The notes: generated from the sequence alone by a model not told the origin. DNA of 64,000 nt from Symbiodinium natans (GCA_905221605.1 CAJNDS010000447.1:227501-291500), one strand, 5' to 3'. Counted from the stretch's first letter, positions 42,552 through 51,985 are shown. Numbers and translations: made by a program.

Positions 42552-42692
42552 TTAGAGTAGTGACCAGATGAATCTCGGCAGCAGCTGCACAGACATGCAC
42601 TGGTCGTCGTTGTCGCTGTCGTAGTCCCAATATTCGGTAGCTATAGAGGGCATAGTAATGAGAATGATAGCAGCTTGATAACCGAGCCCGGA
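42552..42692 (-). CDS. Candidate exon with a membrane-like stretch
   Basis: Minus strand reads GYQAAIILITMPSIATEY, WDYDSDNDDQCMSVQLLP, RFIWSLL. A second open frame (RLSSCYHSHYYALYSYR) is less protein-like. It would be a membrane-protein fragment with an acidic loop. Confidence 0.5.
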   Translation of the reverse strand, partial: SGLGYQAAIILITMPSIATEYWDYDSDNDDQCMSVQLLPRFIWSLL

Positions 42693-42799
42693 ACACAAAA
42701 AAGTGCCTAAACCCTAAACCCCAAAACCCTAAACCCTAAACCCAAGTAGACCGGGGGCCCGGCTTCGTCTGCCATGCGCCCCACCCTCTCTAACCCTCG

Positions 42800-43100
42800 C
42801 GGACTTTCAGGATTCCTGGGTGGGTGGAATTTTGGTTTGTGTTCGGAGGCGCAGTTGGCGTTTTTCTAGCGTTTCGCGGCTTCTTCTGGGATGGCTTGCA
42901 CGGTTTTGTGAAGGTTTCTGAAGGCTTGTTAGGGCTTGTTGGGGTTGCTTTTCTGCTTGGGGAGGCATGGAGTTCTCGGGGTTTAAGTTATGCGCTGTTG
43001 GATTCCTTTGTGGGGGTCCTGGTTTCGGGTCTGTGGTTTTGGGGTTATTTGTTTCATTGTTTTTTTGCTTTCTCTTTGGGGGAGGGGAGGGGCAAATTCC
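42800..43100. other. T/G-rich island with long shadow frames
   Basis: Plus strand is open as a very hydrophobic 105-codon frame (GVFLAFRGFFWDGLHGF) and minus as a Pro/Gln/Arg-rich frame (EKQPQQALTSLQKPSQN). Neither is convincing. Possibly an eroded intron. Confidence 0.35.
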
Positions 43101-43105
43101 AAACC

Positions 43106-43252
43106 CTAAGCGCTGTTGAGCCTTGGGGTCGGGCTTATTGACCCCTCCTCCATCCTCGCGTTTGCTTCTTGTGCTGATTTTGTTTTCCTCAAATTCGAGC
43201 TTTGGAGCGGGGACTTCTTGGTGGTTCCTACAATTAAACTTCTTGTCGACAT
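43106..43252 (-). CDS. Candidate exon or short gene with its own ATG
   Basis: 48 codons from ATG after CTGAGAAC to TAG: STRSLIVGTTKKSPLQSS, NLRKTKSAQEANARMEE. Polar, Ser/Lys-rich. It could be a first coding exon. Confidence 0.4.
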   Translation of the reverse strand: MSTRSLIVGTTKKSPLQSSNLRKTKSAQEANARMEEGSISPTPRLNSA

Positions 43253-43367
43253 GTTCTCAGCCCTAAACCCTAAGCCCTAAACGTTAGGCCCCTAAACCCT
43301 AAACCCTAAACCCTAAACCCTAAACCCTAAACCCTTAAGGACCTTAAGGGGATGGGGTACCAACCCC

Positions 43368-43428
43368 CCCGCCCGATTTTGGGAGATGCCCATGTTCTTT
43401 GCTTCCTCCTTGTTGGAAAGGGGCCTTG
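43368..43428 (-). CDS. Candidate exon
   Basis: Possible acceptor GGCTCAAG. Frame RPLSNKEEAKNMGISQNR. Confidence 0.45.
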
Positions 43429-43439
43429 AGCCGAATTGC

Positions 43440-43612
43440 ATGGGTTTAGGGTTTAGGGTTTAGGGTTTAGGGTTTAGGGCTTAGGGTTTAGGGTTTAGGG
43501 TTTAGGGTTTAGGGTTTAGGGTTTAGGGTTTGGGGTTTAGGGTTTAGGGTTTAGGGTTTAGGGTTTAGGGTTTAGGGTTTAGGGTTTAGGGTTTAGGGTT
43601 TAGGGTTTAGGG
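43440..43612. repeat. TTTAGGG array
   Basis: About 24 heptamers. Confidence 0.95.
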
Positions 43613-43747
43613 TCCGCGAACATCTTTAACTCGAGGCATTTGGGCTTTGAAGGTGTGGGGTTTAGGGCTTAGGGTTTAGGGTTCAGGGTTCAGGGTTTAG
43701 GGCGTAGGGTTTAGGGTTTAGGGTTTAGGGTTTTTGAACAAGACGGT

Positions 43748-43812
43748 AGCGCATGCCCAAAAGTCCACACTGTCCCTGTCCAAGGGACAGTGTGGACTTT
43801 TGGGCATGCGCT
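43748..43812. repeat. Perfect 30-bp inverted repeat with a 5-nt loop
   Basis: The arm AGCGCATGCCCAAAAGTCCA continues CACTGTCCCT, loop GTCCA, then the exact reverse complement. The longest perfect palindrome I found. It sits just right of a TTTAGGG array and is not related to families A-E. Confidence 0.95.
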
Positions 43813-44000
43813 CCCCTGCGATACTGGGAGTATTAGAGAACCTTGGGTTATATACCCCCCCTTGAACCTCCCTCCCCTAAGAACCCTACAACTGGGGCGA
43901 GGTTGCGGCGTAGGGTTTTGCGGAACCCTGTAGCCCTGAAACCCTCTAAGCCCCTTTAAGGCAACCCCAACACCCCTAAAAGCTGTAAAGCCATAAAAAC

Positions 44001-44107
44001 TTGGGGATGTTCTCCCATATACTAACAATCCTGAATAGGTCTAAAACAGGGGGGGTACTAATTATTCTCCCTCTTAACCACTTTTAGTTCAAGGGGAACA
44101 TCCCCAA
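44001..44107. repeat. Foldback family A copy 4
   Basis: TTGGGGATGTTCTCCCATAT at left, TTGGGGATGTTCCCCTTGAA read back from the right, AACAATCCTGAATAGG core. Confidence 0.7.
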
Positions 44108-44424
44108 CCAAAGCCCGAAAGAGCCGAAAGACCCGAGCCTAACACTCTCGAAACCCTAAACCCGTACACCTTGAAACCCGAAAAACCACGAAAAGCCCTC
44201 AAGACCCCTCTAAACCCTCGAAGCCCTTACTTAAACCCTGAACCCTATAACTAGGCCAAAGGTCACCCTAGTTTGTTTCAAGGGGATGATAAGGGAGCCT
44301 AACCTCTAAAGAAGGGGAATAAGGGCCTACTCTGGGTCCTAGAAATCCTTTTTTTTCATGCCCTGAACCCTAAACCGTAAACCCTCAACCCTAAACCCTA
44401 AACCCTAAACCCTAAACCCTAAAC

Positions 44425-44542
44425 CCTTCTTTTCCTGGCAGGCAGCTGGTCTTTTGCATGTCCACGGCTTTGCCGCGATCGCAACGCTTGGAATCTACAA
44501 AAGAGTTCAAGGCTGGGCTCGAAGGGCCCCTTCAGGTCGAGA
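44425..44542 (-). CDS. Candidate exon whose donor is a telomere-like repeat
   Basis: Acceptor CCCTGTAG, frame LDLKGPFEPSLELFCRFQ, ALRSRQSRGHAKDQLPAR, ending AAGAAGG|GTTTAGGG. The donor GTTTAG is the first unit of a (TTTAGGG)n intron on the coding strand (plus 44373-44426). Confidence 0.5.
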
Positions 44543-44666
44543 CTACAGGGTTTAGGGTTTAGGGTTTAGGATTTAGGGTTTAGGGTTTAGGGTTCAGGGT
44601 TTAGGGTTTAGGGTTTCAGAGGTCCTCAGACCTCTTCCTGAAGTGAGCCCCATGAGCCTGAATTAC

Positions 44667-44785
44667 CCATTAAACGCACACAAGGTGCACGCGCAAAGGC
44701 CTTCCTCCGCATCTGCCCAGCGAGAAAGATGCGAGAAATTTCGGCGGGGCGTCGTGGCTCGGAATTGCAGGAAAAGTGACGAAGG
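44667..44785 (-). CDS. Candidate exon (119 nt)
   Basis: Acceptor TTGGGGGAG, donor AATGG|GTAATTC. Reads SSLFLQFRATTPRRNFSH, LSRWADAEEGLCACTLCAF. The last third is Cys-rich (CACTLC). Confidence 0.55.
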
Positions 44786-44814
44786 CTCCCCCAAAAAGTC
44801 AGGTCTCAAGGCTT

Positions 44815-44930
44815 AGGGTTTAGGTTTTAGGGTTTAAGGTTTAGGGTTTAGGGTTTAGGGTTTAGGGTTTAGGGTTTAGGGTTTAGGGTTTAGGGTTTAG
44901 GGTTTAGGGTTTAGGGTTTAGGGGGTTTCT
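44815..44930. repeat. TTTAGGG array
   Basis: About 15 heptamers. Confidence 0.95.
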
Positions 44931-44935
44931 GAACC

Positions 44936-44990
44936 TTCGCCAGACCGGGAAAAGAATTGCACGAAGAGTGCTCGCGTTATCAGATGTCGA
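44936..44990 (-). CDS. Candidate exon
   Basis: Frame DLSTSDNASTLRAILFPV then WRR on the minus strand. An upstream TGA means the acceptor is probably ACGTGAG. Confidence 0.4.
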
Positions 44991-45136
44991 CAGATCTCAC
45001 GTCATCTGCCTGCCACAAACGGACCCCCAAACCCCAAACCCTGGGTTCAGGGTTTAGGGTTTAGTGTTTAAGGCTTAGGGTTTCGGGTTTAGGGTTGAGG
45101 GTTTTGGGTTTAGGCTAAACCCGAATTCCCAAAACT

Positions 45137-45198
45137 TAAGTAATCCGCCGAGCAATTGAAAGATCAGCGGCTTGCGAACACCAATCTGGGTTCTCAAC
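45137..45198 (-). CDS. Candidate exon
   Basis: Acceptor GCCCTCAG, frame VENPDWCSQAADLSIARR. Confidence 0.45.
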
Positions 45199-45483
45199 CT
45201 GAGGGCACTCCTAGACCCTAAACCCTAAACCCTAAACCCTAAACCCTAAACCCTCCTAGTAAGGCCTCAAGCTGTAAAGCATTAGGGTTTAGGGTTTAGG
45301 GTTTAGGGTTTAGGGTAAATCTGAAACCCATGAGGTTTAGGGTTTAGTGTTTAGGGTTTAGGGTTCAGGGTTTAGGGTGTAGGGCTTAGGGTTTAGGGTT
45401 TATAGGCATTAGGCCTCAAGCGTAAATCGTGTATCTGAAGCCCCTTAACCTGAAACCCTAAACCTGGACCCCGAATCTTCCAC

Positions 45484-45563
45484 CCCGAGCCCGGAAGTAG
45501 AAAGGCTTCAGCTTACAAAGATCGGACTTCCAAATCTTCGAGGGCCCAAGGGTTTGGTGAGGT
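45484..45563 (-). CDS. Candidate exon (80 nt)
   Basis: Acceptor CCCCGCAG, donor CTCGGG|GTGGAAG. Reads HQTLGPSKIWKSDLCKLK then PFYFRARG. Confidence 0.55.
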
Positions 45564-45689
45564 CTGCGGGGTGGGTTTTGGGATAAGCGTTCAGGCTTCA
45601 GGATTTTGGGGAAAGGAGTTGGGGTGTAGAGCTCTGAGGATTTGGGTAAACCTCGAGCCTTCAAGGCGGTTGGCTATAGCATGGTTTAG

Positions 45690-45785
45690 GGTTTAGGGTT
45701 TAGGGTTTAGGGTTTTGGGTTTTGGGTTTTGGGTTTTGGGTTTTGGGTTTAGGGTTTAGGGTTTAGGGTTTAGGATTTAGGGTCA
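45690..45785. repeat. TTTAGGG / TTTTGGG array
   Basis: Heptamers with five GGGTTTT units in the middle. Confidence 0.95.
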
Positions 45786-45939
45786 TGGCCGTTTGCCGAA
45801 AACCCTAGCAGAACCAGCACAACTTCACTCTAGATCCTGCAGCGTTGAGCCCACACCCTTAGCAACCCCCTCTCACCTTAAACCCTATACCCCCAGCACA
45901 ACACGAATCCAGCAACCCGATGCCCACTTTCCAGCTGAT

Positions 45940-46310
45940 TTTCGGCTGAACTTCCTGAATTTCGAGAAGTTTCCGATATCTGGCAGTTTCCTGAATCGCG
46001 AACATCTGCTGAATCGCGTAGCTTCCAGGGCTGTCAACAACAAGGGCGTGGAGGGGAAGAAGGAGGAGTTTCCTGAAATGGGTAGTTACTTGCACAAGTG
46101 TCGCGAAAGTTGCCTGAAGCCGACTCACTGAGCTTCTTTCATCGGAACGCCGGCATGGGAAGGGGAAGAAGTGGTGGGGGAGGAGGTAGAGTGGCACCCC
46201 TCACCCCACACCAACCCCCACCGGGGCATTTCCACGGCTCGAGTCCTGAGATGGCCAGCTTTCTGCATCGCAAAAGTTTCCTGAGTCACGTGTCACAGAA
46301 GGTTCCTGAA
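45940..46310. repeat. Degenerate CTGAATCGCG repeat
   Basis: Recurring AGTTTCCTGAATCGCGAA-like words about 30-45 bp apart (45948, 45985, 46007, 46066, 46108, 46280). Similar in style to the 49.8-50.6 kb array. Confidence 0.5.
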
Positions 46311-46359
46311 CCCTAACCCCCTAAAAACCCTAAACCCTAAACCCCTAAAAATTTGAGAC

Positions 46360-46408
46360 CCCTGTCCTTCTCCACAACCACCACGGACTGAGCGGCACGC
46401 CGCAGGTC
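46360..46408 (-). CDS. Candidate exon (49 nt)
   Basis: Acceptor GCTGAAAG, donor AGGG|GTCTCAAA. Reads DLRRAAQSVVVVEKDR. Confidence 0.5.
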
Positions 46409-46545
46409 CTTTCAGCAGCGGCATTTTCTTGAAGGCTCATGGGTTTCGGGGTTTAAATGATGTTAAACTACCCTAAACCCTAAGCCGAAGTAAAACCCTA
46501 AACCCTGAAACCCTCAGAACTTAAGGCTCCCTTTTCAACCCCTAC

Positions 46546-46573
46546 CCTCGTGGCTACATGAAAGCAGGGCTTC
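46546..46573 (-). CDS. Candidate micro-exon
   Basis: Acceptor GCCCCCAG, donor CGAGG|GTAGGG, reads EALLSCSHE. Confidence 0.35.
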
Positions 46574-46639
46574 CTGGGGGCGACAGAGGCTCCTAAACCC
46601 TAAACCCCTCAACCCTAAAGCCTAAACCCTCAACCACCC

Positions 46640-46687
46640 CTGAGCCGGCGCTCCACGAGGATTTGGGAAGGGATGCTGAGGGAGCTC
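46640..46687 (-). CDS. Candidate exon
   Basis: Acceptor TTGTCTAG, frame SSLSIPSQILVERRL. Confidence 0.45.
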
Positions 46688-46694
46688 CTAGACA

Positions 46695-46790
46695 AGCAGG
46701 GTTTAGGGTTTAGGGTTTAGGGTTTAGGGTTTAGGGTTTAGGGTTCAGGGTTCAGGGTTCAGGGTTCAGGGTTTCGGGTTTCGGGTGCAG
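46695..46790. repeat. TTTAGGG / TTCAGGG array
   Basis: Heptamers with runs of TTCAGGG and TTTCGGG. Confidence 0.9.
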
Positions 46791-46866
46791 AGGGGCTGAG
46801 GGACGCCAAGCCCGCAGTCCTCGATGAACTTGAGGCCACTTTCGGTGGCCACCTCCTCGCAAGCGT
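46790..46866 (-). CDS. Candidate exon
   Basis: Minus strand reads CEEVATESGLKFIEDCGL then GVPQPLCT. Clear soluble-protein composition. Confidence 0.5.
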
Positions 46867-47133
46867 GCAAAAAAAAAGGCTTTTTTTTTGCTTTAGGGTT
46901 CAGGTTTCAGGGTTTAGGGTCCAGGGTTTAGGGTTTAGGGCTTAGGGTTTCGGATTTAGGGTTTAGGGCTCTGCTCCCTGGGAATGAGAATTGAACTTTT
47001 TTCATACCTAGAGAGTGAGGAAACCCAACAACGATGTGACTGCAACCAATATTGTCAGCCATTAAAAACCCTCTATGTATATATGTATATATATATATAA
47101 ACACGCCAAACCCTGACCCTGCTAACCCGAAAC

Positions 47134-47184
47134 CCCAAACTCCCCATGGAAATTGGACAGGCGCCCGGGATTCACCGGCTGGTT
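47134..47184 (-). CDS. Candidate exon (17 codons, phase 0)
   Basis: Acceptor CCCTACGGAG is the end of a family E element. The donor TTTGGG|GTTTCGGG is telomere-like. Reads NQPVNPGRLSNFHGEFG. Confidence 0.55.
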
Positions 47185-47288
47185 CTCCGTAGGGAATGAG
47201 GGAATGAGGCCCTAAACCCTAAACCCCAAGCCCTAAGCCCTAAGCCCCAAACCCTAAACCCTAATGCCCCAATTCCCTCAGTCCCTAC
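47185..47288 (-). repeat. Family E foldback containing a TTTAGGG array, apparent intron
   Basis: On the minus strand it runs GTAGGGACTGAGGGAATT, then TTTAGGG units, then CCTCATTCCCTCATTCCCTA and CGGAG. Same ends as 30221-30306, but the centre is replaced by telomere-like units. Confidence 0.6.
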
Positions 47289-47633
47289 CTAGGATGGCCC
47301 TTAAAACCCTTTGAAAAATATTCTTGAACCTGATCCTCATAAACCCAACAAAGGAAAATATGAAATATCCCAAGGGCCTACCGAGCTAAGAACCAGGGGG
47401 ACTAAGTAAGAAAATGGTTCCGAGCTCAAGGTTCAAAGTGTGATTTTTTGTTGAGGGGGTTCGGGGCTTAGAGTTCAGGGTTTAGGATTTCGGGTTTAGG
47501 GCTTAGGGTTTAGGATTTCGGGTTTAGGGTTTAGGGTTTAGGGTTGAAGGGGAGGGGGGTGCGGCGGGGGGCGGAGTAAGAATTCAGTCACTGAGCGTTG
47601 GGATTTGGGGTTTACATTAGGTTTGGCTTAGGA

Positions 47634-47692
47634 CCCAGGAATTTATAAGTCAGAGCGACCAACACAATGTGCAAGTATGTGGAGAGCTTTGG
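47634..47692 (-). CDS. Candidate exon with a hydrophobic helix
   Basis: Minus strand reads PKLSTYLHIVLVALTYKF. Donor CTGG|GTCC possible. Confidence 0.45.
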
Positions 47693-47704
47693 GGCTTCAG
47701 GCTG

Positions 47705-47940
47705 GGTTTAGGGTTTAGGGTTTAGGGTAAAGGGTTTAGGGTTTAGGGTTTTGGGTTTTGGGTTTAGGGTTTAGGGTTTAGGGTTTAGGGTTTAGGGTTT
47801 AGGGTTTAGGGTTTAGGGTTTAGGGTTTAGGGTTTAGGGTTTAGCGTTTGGCGTTTAGGGTTTAGGGTTTAGGGTTTAGGGTTTAGGGTTTAGGGTTTAG
47901 GGTTTAGGGTTTAGGGTTTTGGGTTTTGGGTTTTGGGTTC
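47705..47940. repeat. TTTAGGG array
   Basis: About 32 heptamers with TTTTGGG blocks. Confidence 0.95.
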
Positions 47941-48231
47941 AGGCTTAGGGTTGTTTCCGGGACGATCAGCCGTCAGCCGTCCGCCGCGGCTAGTCGGGTG
48001 TTGCTAGTTCATGGTTGGGATAGTCTTAAAACTGTTTTTATTCCTTATTGGGTTTCAGTACCCTTAAGAATGTAAAACGTTACCCAACTATGACAAAGGT
48101 TAGGTACCTTCTTTCCCCATTTTCCTCCTAAGAACCAGAGATTGGGAGGACCTTCGCGTGTTACCCTAAACCCTAAGCCCTAAGCCCTAAGCCCTAAGCC
48201 CTAAACCCTAAACCCTAAACCGTAGCCTGAC

Positions 48232-48284
48232 AGATAACAAATCTGGATGTGGCAGACTTCACTCCGGAGCTCCAGCAAACCAAA
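48232..48284 (-). CDS. Candidate exon
   Basis: Frame LELRSEVCHIQICYLSG on the minus strand, between two CCCTAAA arrays (48170-48225 and 48300-48410). Confidence 0.45.
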
Positions 48285-48299
48285 ACCCAGAAAACCCCC

Positions 48300-48410
48300 A
48301 AACCCTAAACCCTAAACCCTAAACCCTAAACCCTAAACCCTAAACCCTAAACCCTAAGCCTACACCCTAAACCCTAAACCCTAAACCCTAAACCCTAAAC
48401 CCTAAACCCA
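48300..48410. repeat. CCCTAAA array
   Basis: About 15 heptamers. Confidence 0.95.
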
Positions 48411-48431
48411 CCCCCACCCAAAACGCCGAAC

Positions 48432-48493
48432 CTTCCGCTTCGCCAGGATCATCGGGACCACTTGCGATTTGAACCAGGCCTCACGGCAGGGTT
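48432..48493 (-). CDS. Candidate exon (62 nt)
   Basis: Acceptor GTTCGCAG, donor CGGAAG|GTTCGG. Reads PCREAWFKSQVVPMILAKRK. Confidence 0.6.
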
Positions 48494-48529
48494 CTGCGAA
48501 CCCCGGGCTCAAATCTCCCGGCCCACGGT

Positions 48530-48605
48530 TTAGGGTTTAGGGTTTTGGGTTTTGGGTTTTGGGTTTTGGGTTTTGGGTTTTGGGTTTTGGGTTTTGGGTT
48601 TAGGG
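48530..48605. repeat. TTTTGGG heptamer array
   Basis: Eight GGGTTTT units between TTTAGGG units, a homogenised variant. Confidence 0.9.
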
Positions 48606-48897
48606 GGGTTTGGGTAAACCCTAAATCGCTTGGGGGCTTGGGGGCTTTTGGGCTTGTTTGGGGTTGTCCCTTTTTTTTTCGGTACATGCTTCCATACAAG
48701 CACCCATGACAGCCTCAGGGGAGGGAAAGTCGGAAGTGATCTGGAGGGCCCTCTGTCATCACAAAGACCTGAACACCTCCTCGAGATCTTGGTAGGAAGT
48801 CTTAAACCACACCCTTTAACCCTAGACCCTTCAAAACCTAATTATTGCCTCTACCCGACACCCGAAACCCGAAACCCGAAACCCTAAATCCCAAACC

Positions 48898-49011
48898 TAA
48901 TGCACTGTTCTGGCGACCTCGACCTGCTTTAGCACCGCCGTTTGCACGTCGTGGGTTCCGCCGCCAGTTGCATTCTTGACCGCATCATCCCGCCACTCGG
49001 AGAGGCGTGTC
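48898..49011 (-). CDS. Candidate exon, possibly terminal
   Basis: Acceptor AGTCTTTCAG, frame TRLSEWRDDAVKNATGGG, THDVQTAVLKQVEVARTV and an in-frame TAG at 48898. The only frame of this quality in the island. Confidence 0.6.
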
Positions 49012-49049
49012 CTGAAAGACTAAACCCTCAACCCTCAACCATAAACCCT

Positions 49050-49166
49050 CAACCCCCAGATCCCCCCAAAAGGGAAGAGGTGTTGCCTTTTGTGAAGGTG
49101 CGGGTTGCGATCTAAATACAGGGATTCGCGTTGGAGGCGTGGTCGGAAGTAAGGTTTTAAAGTACC
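49050..49166 (-). CDS. Candidate exon
   Basis: About 34 codons open: YFKTLLPTTPPTRIPVFR then SQPAPSQKATPLPF. Acceptor not fixed. Confidence 0.4.
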
Positions 49167-49505
49167 GCGGTTTCGGGTTTAGGGCTTAGAGTTCAGGGTT
49201 CAGGGTTTAGGGTTTAGGGTTGCCATGACAGACCTTAGCCCGAATCCCGTGAACCTTCAAGCAGGGCTGACTGAGGGAAGGAGTGGATCCGCAAGAATAT
49301 CCCTACATACTCCACATGAATTACCCCTCTCCTAGGGCTGAGGGATTAGGGCTTGGGGTTTAGTGTTTAGGCGGGTTTACTTGGCCACTCCCCCCTAGGT
49401 TTAGGGCTTGGTGTTGCGCATAAGGCTCGGGTTTTGGGTTTAAGGTTCAGGGTTTAGAGGTTAGGTTAGGGTTTCAGGATCTATTCTCGCATGGAACAAG
49501 CTCAC

Positions 49506-49625
49506 CACGAGATTCGAATGAGGAAGGCTTGTACGAAAACGCGTTCCACTTCTGTTTCAGCTTGGTTGGGGCGGGGCTGCAATGGCTTGAACAAGATTTT
49601 TGTCCACGGGAACTGCAAGCCGACA
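49506..49625 (-). CDS. Candidate exon (120 nt)
   Basis: Acceptor CCTCCCAG, donor TCGTG|GTGAGCTTG. Reads VGLQFPWTKILFKPLQPR, PNQAETEVERVFVQAFLI. Confidence 0.6.
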
Positions 49626-49689
49626 CTGGGAGGGTTTAGGGTTTAGGGTTTAGGGCGTAGGGATGAGGCTTTAGGGTTTAGGGTTTAGG

Positions 49690-49780
49690 ATTTAGGGGAG
49701 TATCATTCCGTATATGGGGGAGTACGAAACTAGGGGACCCCTAATATAGACCTCCCAAATAGCAGGAGTACCCCAATTTC
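49690..49780. repeat. Family D copy
   Basis: GAGTACGAAACTAGGGGACC and TATAGACCTCCCAAATAGCAG, matching 8707-8755 and 15369-15420. Confidence 0.5.
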
Positions 49781-49799
49781 GGAAGCCACCATATCAGCA

Positions 49800-50600
49800 G
49801 TCAGCGATGACACAATCGTGCATGCGGGCGCGACACCCATTTTGAAAAGGCGCGACACGGTCACCAAACCGGATCCTCGCAACATCGGGCCGCCTTTGTC
49901 AGCATGTTTGTGGCATGCATACGGATCTTCTCCCAACCATATACACATTGCATGCTGCAAGCACGGGCGTGCGTCACCACGATGGCGAGGCTCTGCAATG
50001 CTTGTCGCGCACCGCATTCCATGACCACGATACTCGTTGCCAGGGATTGCAAGCGTCGAATTCTGTCACTACGATCGTCGCGGTATTGACGATTACGAGG
50101 ATTTTGCAAGAGTGGAATTCGGGTACTACGGTATTTGCGTGGTATTCGAGTGGCACGGTATTTGCGTTCTGCACGGTGTTTGAACGCAAGCACGGATTTC
50201 GGGTACACAACTTTACTCACCACGAGCAACACAGTATTTGCCAGGGCTTCTGCCTGCGTGGCATTCCAGAACCAAGAGCATTTGAGAAGTTGTTGCAAGC
50301 GAGCAACGCCGTTTCTCCAAGGTCTTTGCAGCGCGGAATTCGGGAACCACAGCATTTGGGCGTGGAGTTCGGCTGCCACTGTATTTGCGGACTTATTTTG
50401 GCTAGCACGGATGTGCGTGGTCTTCACAAGCGCAGCATTCGAGTACCACGATACTTCCGTGGTAGTTGCAAGTGCAGAGAATTGGCGCAGTTTGTTCCAA
50501 GAGCTTATGTACTTGCCAAGCGCGGAATTGGGGCACCAAGGTATTTGCCAAAGGTTTTGCAAGGCGGAGCTCCCGGAGCCTTTCGGACATGCCTTCAAGA
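49800..50600. repeat. ~42-bp degenerate tandem repeat
   Basis: Consensus about GCGGAATTCGGGTACCACG then GTATTTGCCAGGGTTTGCAAG. Copies begin near 50014, 50056, 50111, 50141, 50192, 50259, 50333, 50363, 50432 and 50522 with length drift. Long frames on both strands (plus 313 and minus 245 codons) come from repeat periodicity, and I do not call a gene. Confidence 0.7.
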
Positions 50601-50868
50601 TGCCTCGGGTAGGCCAGCAACCGTATCTTCATTAATGAGGGCACCCTTGTTTGGGGGGGGGGGGGGGGGCTGGATGCTTTACAAGGGAAACCAGAACCAA
50701 AAAACAGGGTACAGGGCACCATTGCGCTACCAAGCTGCATCTACAATCGCCGGCGCCACAACTGCCCCGAAACAGGCGTGCTTACAGACCGCCCTTTGCG
50801 GCACCGCAAATTTGCGAAGAACCCTCAACCTAAGCCCTAAACCGAACAAGCCCTAAACATTCGTTAAC

Positions 50869-50910
50869 ACAAACTTCTCTGCGACAAGCGTTGGAGACGT
50901 ATACAAGGAC
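50869..50910 (-). CDS. Candidate exon (14 codons, phase 0)
   Basis: Acceptor GGGTTTCAG, donor TTTGT|GTTAACG. Reads VLVYVSNACRREVC. Confidence 0.5.
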
Positions 50911-50961
50911 CTGAAACCCTAACCCCTACAATACAAAAGATCTAAGCCCCAAAGCAAATAC

Positions 50962-51011
50962 CCCAGGTCTCGAAACTGAGGACAGGTGTGCTTGAACACT
51001 TCCCAAATCAG
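50962..51011 (-). CDS. Candidate exon (50 nt)
   Basis: Acceptor GTAAAAG, donor CCTGGG|GTATTTGC. Reads ADLGSVQAHLSSVSRPG. Confidence 0.5.
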
Positions 51012-51155
51012 CTTTTACACCCGAAACCCTAAACCCTAAACCCTCAACCCTAGCCCCTAAACCCTAAACCCTAAATCCTCAAGAAGGGAACCCGAAACCC
51101 AGGAACTCCCATCTGGCAAGCCATCACCCCAACATCACCAGCTTTACGAGCGTAC

Positions 51156-51207
51156 CCGGGGCCGGCACATCATCTCTTGGATCTTCTTCGCCAGGTCTTT
51201 GAAGCCT
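51156..51207 (-). CDS. Candidate exon (52 nt)
   Basis: Acceptor TTCTGCAG, donor CCCCGG|GTACGC. Reads GFKDLAKKIQEMMCRPR. Confidence 0.6.
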
Positions 51208-51214
51208 CTGCAGA

Positions 51215-51305
51215 ATTTCGGGGTTTAGGGTTTAGGGTTTAGGGTCTAGGGTTTAGGGTTTAGGGTTTAGGGTTTAGGATTATGGGTTATTAGGGTTTAG
51301 GGTTG
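51215..51305. repeat. TTTAGGG array
   Basis: About ten heptamers, degenerate at the right. Confidence 0.95.
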
Positions 51306-51419
51306 GAGGCTCAAGGAAACTTAGCAATTGGTGACCCATGAACCTTCACAGCCCTGCAGGGCTTTGAGGTTTGGGTTTTAGGGTTTGGGGTTTGGGGTTT
51401 GGGGTGTAGGGCTTGGGGT

Positions 51420-51478
51420 TGAGGGCTGTTTAGAAAGAGTTTGAGGGGTTGCGGGTGGATTGAGGGCTTCTGCATGCC
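51420..51478 (-). CDS. Candidate exon
   Basis: Frame GMQKPSIHPQPLKLFLNS. Confidence 0.35.
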
Positions 51479-51590
51479 GCCCCTTAAACCCTAAACAACC
51501 CTTCACCCCAAACCCTAAACCCTATACCCTCAACCCTGAAAACCCTGAACCCCAAACCACCAAAAACCCAATTCCCTAAACCCTAAAGAC

Positions 51591-51632
51591 CCCGTCTGAT
51601 CCTTGGACCTGTGGCCTGTGAAACTCACAGCC
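51591..51632 (-). CDS. Candidate exon (14 codons, phase 0)
   Basis: Acceptor GGTTTCTTGTTCAG with a good pyrimidine tract, donor GACGGG|GTCTTTAGGG (telomere-like). Reads GCEFHRPQVQGSDG. Confidence 0.55.
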
Positions 51633-51724
51633 CTGAACAAGAAACCTAAACCGGACTCCTGGAACCCTAAGCCCTAAACCCTAAACCCTTATCCCTAAAC
51701 CCTAAACCCTAAACCCTAAGCCAG

Positions 51725-51765
51725 AACGTTAGCACTCCAAACCATCGGCCTATGACGGCTCCTGT
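51725..51765 (-). CDS. Candidate exon
   Basis: Acceptor GGGAACAG, frame AVIGRWFGVLTFW. Confidence 0.4.
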
Positions 51766-51894
51766 TCCCGGACATCGGGCTTTAGGGCTTTGGGGCTTTG
51801 GGACTTTACGCTCTTCGGGGTTGAGGGTTCAGGGTTTAGGGCTCAGAGTTTAGGGTTTAGGGTTTAGGGATTAGGGATTAGGGTTTAGGGTCTG

Positions 51895-51985
51895 AGGGCC
51901 CGCGCCTTGCTTTTCTGCAAGATGGCGCCAGGGCTCGAGCGCAGAGAAGGACTTCGCCTCAGGATTGAGGAACCCCAATTGGAGC
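51895..51985 (-). CDS. Candidate exon
   Basis: Best minus frame LGFLNPEAKSFSALEPWR then HLAEKQGAGP. The plus strand is open from an ATG too (APGLERREGLRLRIEEPQ), so the strand is not certain. Confidence 0.45.

Noticed and set aside
42824-43141. 105-codon hydrophobic plus-strand membrane protein
   Set aside because: The sequence is T/G-rich low-complexity and the hydrophobicity follows from TTT/GGN codons. A minus frame is equally long.
49861-50856. Large genes on both strands
   Set aside because: Open frames follow the ~42-bp repeat. No splice or motif evidence.
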